Positions 52,396-60,595 of a stretch of DNA of 64,000 bases are shown here, in pieces (position 1 is the stretch's first letter; every line of letters starts with the position of its first letter). The stretch spans positions 4,092,001-4,156,000 of the forward strand of contig NZ_CP103289.1 of the NCBI RefSeq assembly GCF_024757985.1, given 5' to 3'. The position numbers and the translations under genes were made by a program. The stretch comes from Cellulomonas sp. NS3. GTDB taxonomy: Bacteria; Actinomycetota; Actinomycetes; Actinomycetales; Cellulomonadaceae. Below the pieces are notes generated by a model, which saw only the letters and a program-made list of their open reading frames with translations, was not told where the DNA came from and ran no database searches.

Positions 52396-53067
52396 TCAGC
52401 CGGTCCCCGCGCGCACGAGCCCTGTCTCGTAGGCGAGCACGACGGCCTGCACCCGGTCGCGCACGGCGAGCTTCGCGAGGATCCGCCCGACGTGCGTCTT
52501 GACGGTGGCCTCGGAGAGGAACAGCCGCTCGGCGATCTCGGCGTTGGAGTCCCCGTCGGCGACGCAGCGCAGCACCTCGACCTCGCGCGGGGTGAGGTCC
52601 GCCAGCCGGGGGTGCGGCGCGTCGGCGGCGTCCCCGGGCTCGGGCATCCGGTCCGCGAACATCTCGAGCATGCGCCGCGTGACGCGCGGGGACACGACGG
52701 CGTCGCCGGACGCGATCGTGCGCACTGCGGTGACGAGGTCGGACGGCGCGGCGTCCTTGAGCAGGAACCCGCTGGCCCCGGCCCGCAGCGCCGCGAACGC
52801 GTACTCGTCGAGGTCGAACGTCGTGAGGATGAGCACGCGCACGTCCGGGTGGGCCTCGACGATGCTCCGGGTGGCCTCGATGCCGTTGACGCGCGGCATC
52901 CGCACGTCCATGACGACGACCTCGGGCCGCAGCGGACCGACCTGCTCGAACGCGGCCCGCCCGTCGCCGGCCTCGCCCACGACCTCGATGTCGCCCGCGC
53001 TCTCGAGCACGAGCCGGAAGCCCATGCGCACCAGCGCCTGGTCGTCCACCAGCAGGACCCTCGTCAT
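52396..53067 (-). CDS. NarL/FixJ-family response regulator
   Basis: 223 residues, GGAGGGAG before ATG 53067. Receiver domain with Asp54 (VVMDVRMP) as phosphoacceptor and a LuxR-type helix-turn-helix (LTPREVEVLRCVADGDSNAEIAERLFLSEATVKTHVGRIL). Its start overlaps the histidine kinase stop by 4 bases. It is last in an operon with an ABC exporter, whose expression it probably controls. Confidence 0.95.
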   Translation of the reverse strand: MTRVLLVDDQALVRMGFRLVLESAGDIEVVGEAGDGRAAFEQVGPLRPEVVVMDVRMPRVNGIEATRSIVEAHPDVRVLILTTFDLDEYAFAALRAGASGFLLKDAAPSDLVTAVRTIASGDAVVSPRVTRRMLEMFADRMPEPGDAADAPHPRLADLTPREVEVLRCVADGDSNAEIAERLFLSEATVKTHVGRILAKLAVRDRVQAVVLAYETGLVRAGTG

Positions 53068-54719
53068 GCGTCTCCCTCCTCCGACGGCAGCACCGCGCGG
53101 ACGCGCCAGCCCCGACCGTACGGCCCGGCCTCGACGTCGCCGCCGAACGCGGCGGCGCGCTCGCGCATCCCGACGAGCCCGCGCTGCGACCCGGGGCTCG
53201 CGTCGACCGGCAGGGTCGGGCCCTGGTCGGTCACGACGACCTCGACCGTGCCGGCGTCGCGGCGCACCGTGACGTCGACGGCCGGGGTGCCGGGCGCGTG
53301 GCGCAGCACGTTGGTCAGCGCCTCCTGCACGACCCGGTAGACCGCGAGCTGACGGTTCGCGTCGAGCTCCTGGAGGTCGGTGTCCGCGAGCCCCGTGGTC
53401 CGCACCGTCAGCCCTGCGGACCGGAACCGCTCGACGAGCGTGCCGAGGTCGACGCTGCCCGGCTGGGGCTCGAAGGGGGTCGCGTCGTCGCCGCGCACCG
53501 CGTCGGGGCTGCCGGTGCGCACGTCTCCGGGGCGCGGGTCCCCGGGGCGTCCGTCGCCGGGACCGGGGTCCCCCGGCCGCGCCGCCGCGATCGCGGGAGC
53601 AGGAGACCCGTCGTCGTGCAGGACGCCCAGCACGCGCCGGACGTCCCCGAGCGCGGCCCGGCCGGTGGCCACGAGCTCGTCGAGGGCCTCCCGCGAGCGG
53701 TCGGGCGCCCAGTCGACGGCCGCACGTGCCCCGCCGCCGAGGGCGATCATGACCGAGATGCTGTGCGCGACGACGTCGTGCATCTCGCGCGCGATGCGGG
53801 CGCGCTCGGCGGCCTGGACCAGCTGCGCGCGCTGCTCCTGGTCGCGGGCGAGCGCGTTCGCCTGCTCGACGAACGCCGCGAGGTGCAGGCGCTGGTTGCG
53901 CACGCCGGTGCCGGCGGCGACCGCGAGGAGCGCGAGCACGAGCACGGGCGCGGCGGTCTGGTACCAGACCGCGCTCTGCAGGAACAGGCCGGCCCGCGCC
54001 TCGCGGGTCGCCGCCTCGAGGTCGGTCCCGAGCGCCGGGTCGACGCCCATCGCGATCGCGCCGACCGTCGCGGGGAGGTCGAGGACGCGCGCCGCGACGA
54101 GGCAGGCGCTCACGGTCGCGGCGGCGGTGGCCCACGTGACCCGCGGCGGCGCGGAGGTCGCGACCGCGTACAGCGCGAGCGCGAGCCCGAGCTCGAAGCC
54201 GGACGTCGCCCCGGTGGCCGCGAGCGCCAGCACACCCAGGACCCCCATCACCGCGGCGACCAGCACGGGCCGGCGACGCCGCCACATCAGCGCCCCGGCA
54301 CCCGCGAGCATCAGCGCGAGGAGCACCGACTGCATCTGCAGGACGCGCTCGCCGCCGAGGTACGCGGAGAGCGCGTACATCGAGTCGGCCCCGAGCCCGA
54401 TGAGCGCGGACCACCCCAGGAAGACGAGCGCGACGAGCGCGTCCGTCACGACGGGGTGCCGCTCGAGGAACCGGCGCACGGGCCCGCGGCGGCGGGCGGA
54501 CTGCTCGGTGAACACCGGGGCCGGCGTCGGCCGCCCCGCACGCGCCCCGCCCTGGCTCCCGGCTGCCCCCACCGGAGCACTCTCCCAGGTCGGTCCGGAC
54601 GTCGCAGCGAGGCGGCGGGTGACGTCGGTCGGCGCCGCAGGGCGACCGCTCGCACCGGGCGCCGCACCCGGGCGGGCAGCCACCAGGCCGCCCGCCCCCG
54701 CGACGAGGGTCACGCTCAC
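53064..54719 (-). CDS. Sensor histidine kinase, NarL-type (HisKA_3)
   Basis: 551 residues from GTG 54719, overlapping the permease stop. About 70 N-terminal low-complexity residues, then about five membrane segments with little extracellular loop, so it likely senses membrane stress or partners within the membrane. Phosphoacceptor His314 is in AREMHDVVAHSIS. A disordered Pro-Gly-Asp-rich insert (about 378-410, repeats of PGDPGPGDGRPGDP type) separates the phosphotransfer helices from the ATPase domain (QEALTNVLRHAPG, GLVGMRERAAAFGG). Partner is the response regulator at 52396. Confidence 0.93.
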   Translation of the reverse strand: MSVTLVAGAGGLVAARPGAAPGASGRPAAPTDVTRRLAATSGPTWESAPVGAAGSQGGARAGRPTPAPVFTEQSARRRGPVRRFLERHPVVTDALVALVFLGWSALIGLGADSMYALSAYLGGERVLQMQSVLLALMLAGAGALMWRRRRPVLVAAVMGVLGVLALAATGATSGFELGLALALYAVATSAPPRVTWATAAATVSACLVAARVLDLPATVGAIAMGVDPALGTDLEAATREARAGLFLQSAVWYQTAAPVLVLALLAVAAGTGVRNQRLHLAAFVEQANALARDQEQRAQLVQAAERARIAREMHDVVAHSISVMIALGGGARAAVDWAPDRSREALDELVATGRAALGDVRRVLGVLHDDGSPAPAIAAARPGDPGPGDGRPGDPRPGDVRTGSPDAVRGDDATPFEPQPGSVDLGTLVERFRSAGLTVRTTGLADTDLQELDANRQLAVYRVVQEALTNVLRHAPGTPAVDVTVRRDAGTVEVVVTDQGPTLPVDASPGSQRGLVGMRERAAAFGGDVEAGPYGRGWRVRAVLPSEEGDA

Positions 54720-55567
54720 GCGTCGCGCCGGCGCAGCAGGACCCCGGCGACGACCAGCACGACGGCGACCCAGGCGAGCAGCACGCCGTAGCCCTGCCAC
54801 GGCGTCAGGTCCGTGGTGCTCGACACGGTGATGACCGAGCCGACCTCGTCGGCCTGCAGGAGCCGGCTGCCCGCGCTCGCCGGGAGGTGCGCGGCGAGCG
54901 TCTGGATGGGCGCCCACGGGATCGACGCGAGCGCGTTCTCGACGACCAGGAGCAGGCCGAGCACCGCGGCGATGCCCGCGGCGGAGCTGCGCACGAGCGC
55001 GCCGACGCCGAACGCGAGCGCCGTCACGGCACCCAGGTAGAGCGGGACGCCGAGCACGATCCGCAGGTCCTGGCCGCGCGTGAGGTCGACCGACATGCCG
55101 GTGGCCCCGAACCACGGGGAGCTGGCGGCCCAGGCGGCGAGGACGGCGACGAGCGAGGCGGCCATGACCGCGAGGACGGTCACGAGCAGCTTCGCGGCCA
55201 GCGCGGGGACACGGGTCGGCGCCGCGGCGAACGTCGAGCGGATCTGCCCGGTGCCGTACTCGCCGGCGACGGAGAGCACCCCCAGCGTGCAGAACACGAG
55301 CTGCGCGAGCGCCACCCCGGACGTGACGTAGACGGCGCCCACGAGGTAGGGGCTGCCGACCGCCTCGGGCACGGCGGAGATGCTCGACATGCGCGAGGCC
55401 GCGAAGGCCGGGACGACGAGGGCGCCGAGCACGAGCGTCCACCACGTCGAGCGCAGCGAGCGCAGCTTGACCCACTCGGCGGCGACGAGCCGGGGGAAGG
55501 TCGACGGGTGCACGGCCACGCGCCGGCGGGAGGGCGCGGCAGCGCCGGGGGCGACGAGGGCGGTCAT
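54716..55567 (-). CDS. ABC-2-type transporter permease
   Basis: 283 residues with six predicted membrane segments (AAEWVKLRSLRSTWWTL entry motif, typical of actinobacterial ABC-2 permeases). Start and stop each overlap the neighbouring genes by 4 bases. With the ATPase encoded upstream it forms an exporter, often for antibiotics, lantibiotics or lipids. Confidence 0.92.
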   Translation of the reverse strand: MTALVAPGAAAPSRRRVAVHPSTFPRLVAAEWVKLRSLRSTWWTLVLGALVVPAFAASRMSSISAVPEAVGSPYLVGAVYVTSGVALAQLVFCTLGVLSVAGEYGTGQIRSTFAAAPTRVPALAAKLLVTVLAVMAASLVAVLAAWAASSPWFGATGMSVDLTRGQDLRIVLGVPLYLGAVTALAFGVGALVRSSAAGIAAVLGLLLVVENALASIPWAPIQTLAAHLPASAGSRLLQADEVGSVITVSSTTDLTPWQGYGVLLAWVAVVLVVAGVLLRRRDA

Positions 55568-56535
55568 CGGTGGGCTCCTGAGGTGGGACGGGTCGGCCGG
55601 GCGAGGACGGTCGCGTCGGGGGCGTCGGCCGAGGTCGAGCGGTACTCGACCTCGGAGGCGGTGAGCTGCAAGTAGGCGTCCTCGAGCGAGCTCTGCACGG
55701 GCGTGAGCTCGTGCAGGACGAGGCCGGCGTGGGCCGCGACGGCGGCGACCTGGGGCGCGGGGAGGCCCGTGACCTCGATCAGGTCGTGCGCGACGGACGT
55801 GACCTCGGCCCCGGGCTGACGGGCGAGCACCGCCTCGAGCTCCGCGGCGGACGGGGTCCGCACCCGGACGGTCGTCGAGGTGGCGCGGCCGACGATCTCC
55901 TGGACCGGCGCGTCGGCGATGAGGCGACCCCGCCCGACGACGATCAGGTGGTCGGCGGTCAGCGCCATCTCGCTCATCAGGTGCGAGGACAGGAAGACCG
56001 TCCGGCCCTCGGCGGCGAGCCCGCGCAGCAGGTGGCGCACCCACAGCACACCCTCCGGGTCGAGGCCGTTGACGGGCTCGTCGAGGATGAGCGTCTGCGG
56101 GTCGCCGAGCAGCGCCGAGGCGATGCCGAGCCGCTGGCCCATGCCGAGCGAGAACGTCCCGGCCCGCTTCTTCGCCACCGACGCCAGGCCGGTGGCCTCG
56201 ATCACCTCGTCGACCCGCCGCGCGTCGATGCCGTGCGTCGTGGCCTGCGCGAGCAGGTGGCTGCGGGCGGACCGGCCGGTGTGCACGGCCTTCGCCTCGA
56301 GCAGCGTGCCGACCTCGCCGAGCGGCGCGCGGTGCCGGGCGTACGGCGTGCCGTTGACGGTCACGGTCCCGGCCGTGGGCCGGTCGAGGCCCACGATCAT
56401 CCGCATCGTCGTGGACTTGCCGGCGCCGTTGGGTCCGAGGAACCCGGTGACCCGCCCGGGCCGGACCGTGAAGGTCAGCCCGTCGACGGCGGTCTTGTCG
56501 CCGTACCTCTTCGTGAGCCCTGTGGCCTCGATCAT
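55564..56535 (-). CDS. ABC transporter ATP-binding protein
   Basis: 323 residues, AGGAGGAC before ATG 56535. Walker A GPNGAGKST, Q-loop region and signature FSLGMGQRLGIASALL (a LGMGQ variant usual in this BcrA/CcmA-like family), Walker B TLILDEPVNGLDPEG, switch His in FLSSHLMSEM. First gene of the four-gene operon ATPase-permease-kinase-regulator, all joined by 4-bp overlaps. Confidence 0.95.
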   Translation of the reverse strand: MIEATGLTKRYGDKTAVDGLTFTVRPGRVTGFLGPNGAGKSTTMRMIVGLDRPTAGTVTVNGTPYARHRAPLGEVGTLLEAKAVHTGRSARSHLLAQATTHGIDARRVDEVIEATGLASVAKKRAGTFSLGMGQRLGIASALLGDPQTLILDEPVNGLDPEGVLWVRHLLRGLAAEGRTVFLSSHLMSEMALTADHLIVVGRGRLIADAPVQEIVGRATSTTVRVRTPSAAELEAVLARQPGAEVTSVAHDLIEVTGLPAPQVAAVAAHAGLVLHELTPVQSSLEDAYLQLTASEVEYRSTSADAPDATVLARPTRPTSGAHR

Positions 56536-56744
56536 GTGTCCTCCTGCGTTCGGTGTGCTTCGAACGTAGGAGCGGGCGCCCGGCGTGGGGACGGCCGCCG
56601 GGACCACATCGTCCCGGCCGCGCCGTACGCCGCGAGGATGACGCCGTACCCCGCGCGGCGGCGTCGGCCCGGCACGCGCGCAGCAACGCGCAGCCGTCCG
56701 GCCGGCACGGGCCGGCACGGCCGGCACGGGCCCTGCCCGGACAC

Positions 56745-56782
56745 GACGAGGGGTGACGCCGTACCCGGCGCCACCCCTCGTC
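56745..56782 (-). terminator. Terminator of the HesB-like gene
   Basis: An 11-bp stem GACGAGGGGTG, one A/C mismatch, a CGCC/GGCG upper stem and a 6-base loop, immediately after the stop. Confidence 0.75.
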
Positions 56783-56810
56783 CGCACCGGCGCGAGCCGG
56801 TCGTCGGGTG

Positions 56811-57092
56811 CTACTGCTGCGGCGCGAGCCGGAAGCCGGCCGCCGCGTCGGTGCCCTCGGCGTCGAGCTGCTGGTCGGCGAGCGCGTCGGTGGTCTCCGG
56901 GGAGACGTACACGGTGGCACGGCCCGCGGTCACGACGTCGTCGCCGGGGGTGGGGGCCGCGACGAGCGCGAGCTCGAGCGAGCCGGCGCGCTCGGTGGAC
57001 TCCGCGATGCGGAGCCCGCCGGTGTCGGGGAGGCCGGCCTGCGTGGTCAGGTCCTCGACGGCGCTGCGGGCGTTCTCGGTCAGGGTGAGCAC
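56811..57092 (-). CDS. HesB/IscA-like protein without cysteines
   Basis: 93 residues from GTG 57092, with AGAGGAGAG upstream. It matches the HesB/IscA fold by sequence pattern (LTLTENARSAVEDLTTQAGLPDTGGLRIAES, ELALVAAPTPGDDVV, FRLAPQQ). A-type carriers use three conserved cysteines for iron-sulfur clusters; this protein has none. It is therefore unlikely to carry a cluster. Such cysteine-free members occur in actinobacteria with unknown role. Confidence 0.85.
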   Translation of the reverse strand: MLTLTENARSAVEDLTTQAGLPDTGGLRIAESTERAGSLELALVAAPTPGDDVVTAGRATVYVSPETTDALADQQLDAEGTDAAAGFRLAPQQ

Positions 57093-57437
57093 GGGTGCTC
57101 TCCTCTCGTTGCCGGTGAGGACGCCGGCCGTCACGGCCGTCTCGGCCGGTCGGTCGGCGCCTTCGGTCCGTTCCACCGTCACAAGGCCCGGTGGAGGCTG
57201 CAACCGGGCGTCCACGCAGCGAGACCCCCCGCGAGGGCCCCGGCGAGCGCGGCGCCGGCCGGTCGCGGAGGGCCGACCGCGACACGACGGAGCGCTCCGG
57301 GACGACCTCCGCCCGGTCGCCGACCGTCAGCGGACCGGCCCTGGCGGGCCGGCGAGCCCGGCCCGTGACGGGCGACGCGCGGTCGCCGGGGAGGTCGACA
57401 GACTCGATGAGAATGTCGCCACGAACCGTTTACATCG
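57093..57437. other. Divergent intergenic region
   Basis: No gene seen between the HesB-like gene and the arabinanase promoter. It is GC-rich at the left and turns AT-rich at 57405-57440, where the promoter for the arabinanase begins. Confidence 0.5.
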
Positions 57438-57466
57438 TTGACCGAAACATGTCGAATCCATATGTT
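57438..57466 (+). promoter_or_regulatory. Promoter of the arabinanase gene
   Basis: TTGACC (57438-57443) and TATGTT (57461-57466) are separated by exactly 17 bases, in one of the few AT-rich patches of the window. The transcript leader would be about 125 bases. Confidence 0.7.
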
Positions 57467-57477
57467 AGCGGTCACAT
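57462..57477. promoter_or_regulatory. LacI-type operator overlapping the -10
   Basis: ATGTTAGCGGTCACAT, 12 of 16 positions symmetric around a central CG, resembles TGTTAGCG-type LacI-family operators found before actinobacterial glycosidase genes. It covers the -10 and start site, so a sugar-released repressor is likely. Confidence 0.55.
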
Positions 57478-57596
57478 CCGACGAACCGGGCACCTCGCGG
57501 GATCGAGCACGCCCGGCATGGACGTCCGCGACACCGACGTCGCCGACCCGGACCGGACGCCGCCCCCCGCGGTGTCCCCGACGTGCAGGAGCCCTC

Positions 57597-59057
57597 ATGC
57601 CCGGCAGTCCTCCCCGCCCGACCAGCGACCACCGCCCCACCCCGACCCGTTCCCTGCGTCGCCTCGCCGCCACCGTCGCGACCGCCGCGCTCGCCGCGGG
57701 CGCACTCCTCACGATCGCCCCGACCGCGCAGGCCGCCCCGCCCACGCTCGTCGGCGTGCAGTCGGGGCGCTGCCTCGAGGTCCGCGACAACAGCACCACC
57801 GCGGGCGCCGCCGTCCAGATCTGGGACTGCAACGGCGTCGCCGGGCAGGGCTGGACGCTGACGTCCGCCGGCGAGCTCCGCACGCACGACGGCACCCGCT
57901 GCCTCGACGCGTTCGAGTGGGGCACCACGGCCGGCACCGCGCTGATCTCGTGGAGCTGCACCGGCAGCGAGAACCAGAGGTTCGCGTGGGGCGCGAACCG
58001 CTCGCTCGTGCACCAGCGCTCGGGGCTGTGCGTCGACGTCACCAGCGCGCGCACGGCCAACGGCACCGCCGTCGCGCTGTGGACGTGCAACGGCCGGACC
58101 AACCAGCAGTGGACCGCGGGCGGCACGACCCCCACGCCGGCTCCGACGACCGCCCCGACGGGCGGAACGGGCACGCCGCCCGCCACCTACCCCCGGCCGG
58201 GAGCCGTCACCGGGAGCATCGGCGCGCACGACCCGACGGCCGTCAAGCGCCCGGACGGCACCTACCTCGTCGCCACGACCGGACGGGGGATCCCGCTGAA
58301 GACCTCGCGTGACCGCACCTCGTGGACCGCAGCCGGCTCGGCGTTCCCGAACGGCACGCCGTGGACGTCGCAGCACACCACCGGCGACGTGTGGGCCCCC
58401 GACCTGTCCTACCGGAACGGGCAGTACTGGCTGTACTACTCCGCGTCGTCGTTCGGGACGAGCAAGTCGGGCATCTACCTCGCGACCAGCCCGAGCGGCG
58501 ACGCCGGGACGTGGACCAACCGCGGCCTGGTCGTCAGCACGACGGCGTCGAGCAACTACAACGCGATCGACCCCGACCTCGTGACCGACGCCCAGGGCCG
58601 GGTGTGGATGAGCTTCGGGTCGTTCTGGTCCGGCCTCAAGCTCATCGAGATCGACCCCGCGACGGGCCTGCGGTCCGGCACCGCGATGCACTCCATCGCG
58701 TCGCGCAGCGCGGGCATCGAGGCGCCCGACATCGTCCACCGCGGCGGGTACTACTACCTGTTCGTGTCGTTCGACGCGTGCTGCAAGGGCGCCCAGAGCA
58801 CGTACCGCGTCGCGGTCGGCCGCTCGACCTCGATCACCGGGCCGTACGTCGACCGCAACGGCACGCGGATGACGAGCGGCGGCGGCACTGAGGTGCTCGC
58901 GGGTCGCGGGTCGATCCACGGGCCCGGCCACTCCGCCGTCCTCGCCGACACCGACGGGGACGTGCTCTTCTACCACTACTACACGGACTCGGGCGCGCCC
59001 CAGCTCGGCATCAACCTGATCGGCTGGGACGCCGCCGGCTGGCCGTACGTGTACTGA
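57597..59057 (+). CDS. Secreted arabinanase: CBM13 (ricin-B) + GH43
   Basis: 486 residues from ATG 57597, AGGAG upstream. Signal peptide about 1-44 (RRLAATVATAALAAGALLTIAPTAQAA). A ricin-type CBM13 trefoil (about 46-175; repeats with CLEVRDN, CLDAFEW, CVDVTSA and QGWTL/NQRFAW/NQQWTA). A Thr/Pro linker precedes GH43 (about 200-486). The three GH43 acids are visible: Asp in AHDPTAVK, Asp in NAIDPDLV, Glu in GIEAPDIV. The set resembles GH43 endo-1,5-alpha-L-arabinanases. It depolymerises arabinan outside the cell. Single gene, own promoter/operator and terminator. Confidence 0.92.
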   Translation: MPGSPPRPTSDHRPTPTRSLRRLAATVATAALAAGALLTIAPTAQAAPPTLVGVQSGRCLEVRDNSTTAGAAVQIWDCNGVAGQGWTLTSAGELRTHDGTRCLDAFEWGTTAGTALISWSCTGSENQRFAWGANRSLVHQRSGLCVDVTSARTANGTAVALWTCNGRTNQQWTAGGTTPTPAPTTAPTGGTGTPPATYPRPGAVTGSIGAHDPTAVKRPDGTYLVATTGRGIPLKTSRDRTSWTAAGSAFPNGTPWTSQHTTGDVWAPDLSYRNGQYWLYYSASSFGTSKSGIYLATSPSGDAGTWTNRGLVVSTTASSNYNAIDPDLVTDAQGRVWMSFGSFWSGLKLIEIDPATGLRSGTAMHSIASRSAGIEAPDIVHRGGYYYLFVSFDACCKGAQSTYRVAVGRSTSITGPYVDRNGTRMTSGGGTEVLAGRGSIHGPGHSAVLADTDGDVLFYHYYTDSGAPQLGINLIGWDAAGWPYVY

Positions 59058-59107
59058 CGGCGTTCCGGGCGCCCCCGCCCGGCCCACGACCGACCTCGGA
59101 ACCACAA

Positions 59108-59136
59108 CGGGCGGCAGCCGGACCGGCTGCCGCCCG
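59108..59136 (+). terminator. Terminator of the arabinanase gene
   Basis: A near-perfect palindrome CGGGCGGCAGCCGG with its complement, one base apart; a 12-bp stem with a small loop is realistic. Confidence 0.8.
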
Positions 59137-59350
59137 TCGGACGCAGGTGCGCAACGGCAGACGCCTCACGGCGCGGGGCCGCTCGTGGCGGCGAAGGTCG
59201 AGCCCGGGCCGGTGTTCCCGGCTCCGCGAGATGGGCGTCCGACCAGTTCAGCGGGACCAACCGCCCCGCACCGGGAGGAACCCGGCACGGCGCGGCTCCC
59301 GGCGTGGGACTGGTCGCGCAGCACCCCGATCCGCTGGTTACCGTCGGCGC

Positions 59351-60595
59351 ATGGGGGGAGCAACGCACAGCAGGACCGGGCAGGTCGCGGAGGACGAGCG
59401 CGTCGCCGCAGTCCGCCGCCTCGGCGTGCTCGACACGCCGCCCGAGGAACGGTTCGACCGCGTGGCCCGCCTCGCGCAGCAGCTCTTCCACGTGCCCAAC
59501 GCGATGGTCTCGCTCGTCGACGCCGACCGGCTCTTCTACAAGGCGCACATCGGCACGGAGCTCCAGCAGATCCCGCGCCGGCACTCGTTCTGCTCGATGG
59601 CGATCGCGGAGCCCGCGACGTTCGTCGTCGAGGACGCGTCCGCCGACCCCCGCTACAGCGCCAACCCCTACGTCGCGGGCGACCCGCGGCTGCGGTTCTA
59701 CGCCGGGCAGCCGCTCGTCGCACCCGGCGGCCACCGCGTCGGCACCCTGTGCGTCGCGGACGACCGGCCCCGGGAGTTCTCCGCGGCCGACCGCGCGCTC
59801 CTCGGCGACCTCGCGCGGTGGGTCGAGAAGGAGCTCATCGTCGAGGCCGAGCTGGAGCGTGCCGCGTCGGTGCAGGCCGGGCTGCTGCCCGCCGCTCCCC
59901 CGGTGCTCGACGGCTACGAGGTCGCGGGGGCCTGCCTGCCCGCGCGTGCGGTCGGTGGCGACTTCTACGACTGGGACGTCGCCCCCGGGGGCGTCGCGCT
60001 GACGATCGCCGACGTCATGGGCAAGGGCATGGGCGCGGCGATCCTCGCCGCCACGGTCCGGGCGGTGCTCCGGGCGAGCGGCCGGGCGCGCGGCGTCGAC
60101 GGCGCGCTCGCGGACACCCAGGCCGCCGTCGAGCCCGACCTGCTGGGCTCCGGGAGCTTCGTGACCGCGTTCCACGGGCGCCTCGACACCGCGGCGCACG
60201 AGCTGTCCTACGTCGACGCCGGGCACGGGCTGAGCGTCGTGCTGACGGGCGACGGTCACGTGCGGCGGCTCGTCTCGACGGGGCCGCCGCTCGGCATCCC
60301 GGAGTACCTGGGCGAGCGGCTCGTCACGCGCCTGACCCTCGCGCCGGGCGACCTGCTCGTCACGTTCAGCGACGGGGTCCTGGACGTGCTCGACGGCACG
60401 CTCGCGTCGGTCGACCGGGTCGCCGACGCGGTGCGCGGTGCCGCGTCGGCGCAGGAGGCCGTGGACCGCGTCCTGGCCCTCGCGCCCGCGGGCGTCGAGC
60501 GGCCCGACGACCTCACGGTCCTCGCGCTCCGCCGTTCGGGGGCGCCCTCGGGCCGGAACGGCGACGCGCCGTCCGGTGGGGGGGCCGACGCGTGA
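59351..60595 (+). CDS. GAF-PP2C (RsbU-type) phosphatase
   Basis: 414 residues from ATG 59351. GAF domain (about 10-165; VSLVDADRLFYKAHIG, LRFYAGQPLVAPGG) and PP2C domain (GGDFYDWD, IADVMGKGMGAAI, YVDAGHG, PDDLTVLAL), all metal sites intact. Paralogue of 46388-47554. Its stop overlaps the glycan synthase start by 4 bases. In partner switching it would dephosphorylate the STAS protein encoded two genes on, reversing the RsbW-like kinase. Confidence 0.94.
   Translation: MGGATHSRTGQVAEDERVAAVRRLGVLDTPPEERFDRVARLAQQLFHVPNAMVSLVDADRLFYKAHIGTELQQIPRRHSFCSMAIAEPATFVVEDASADPRYSANPYVAGDPRLRFYAGQPLVAPGGHRVGTLCVADDRPREFSAADRALLGDLARWVEKELIVEAELERAASVQAGLLPAAPPVLDGYEVAGACLPARAVGGDFYDWDVAPGGVALTIADVMGKGMGAAILAATVRAVLRASGRARGVDGALADTQAAVEPDLLGSGSFVTAFHGRLDTAAHELSYVDAGHGLSVVLTGDGHVRRLVSTGPPLGIPEYLGERLVTRLTLAPGDLLVTFSDGVLDVLDGTLASVDRVADAVRGAASAQEAVDRVLALAPAGVERPDDLTVLALRRSGAPSGRNGDAPSGGGADA

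Noticed and set aside
56694-56730. Short GCCGGCACGG tandem repeat
   Set aside because: Only three imperfect units of about ten bases in GC-rich non-coding DNA; likely chance.
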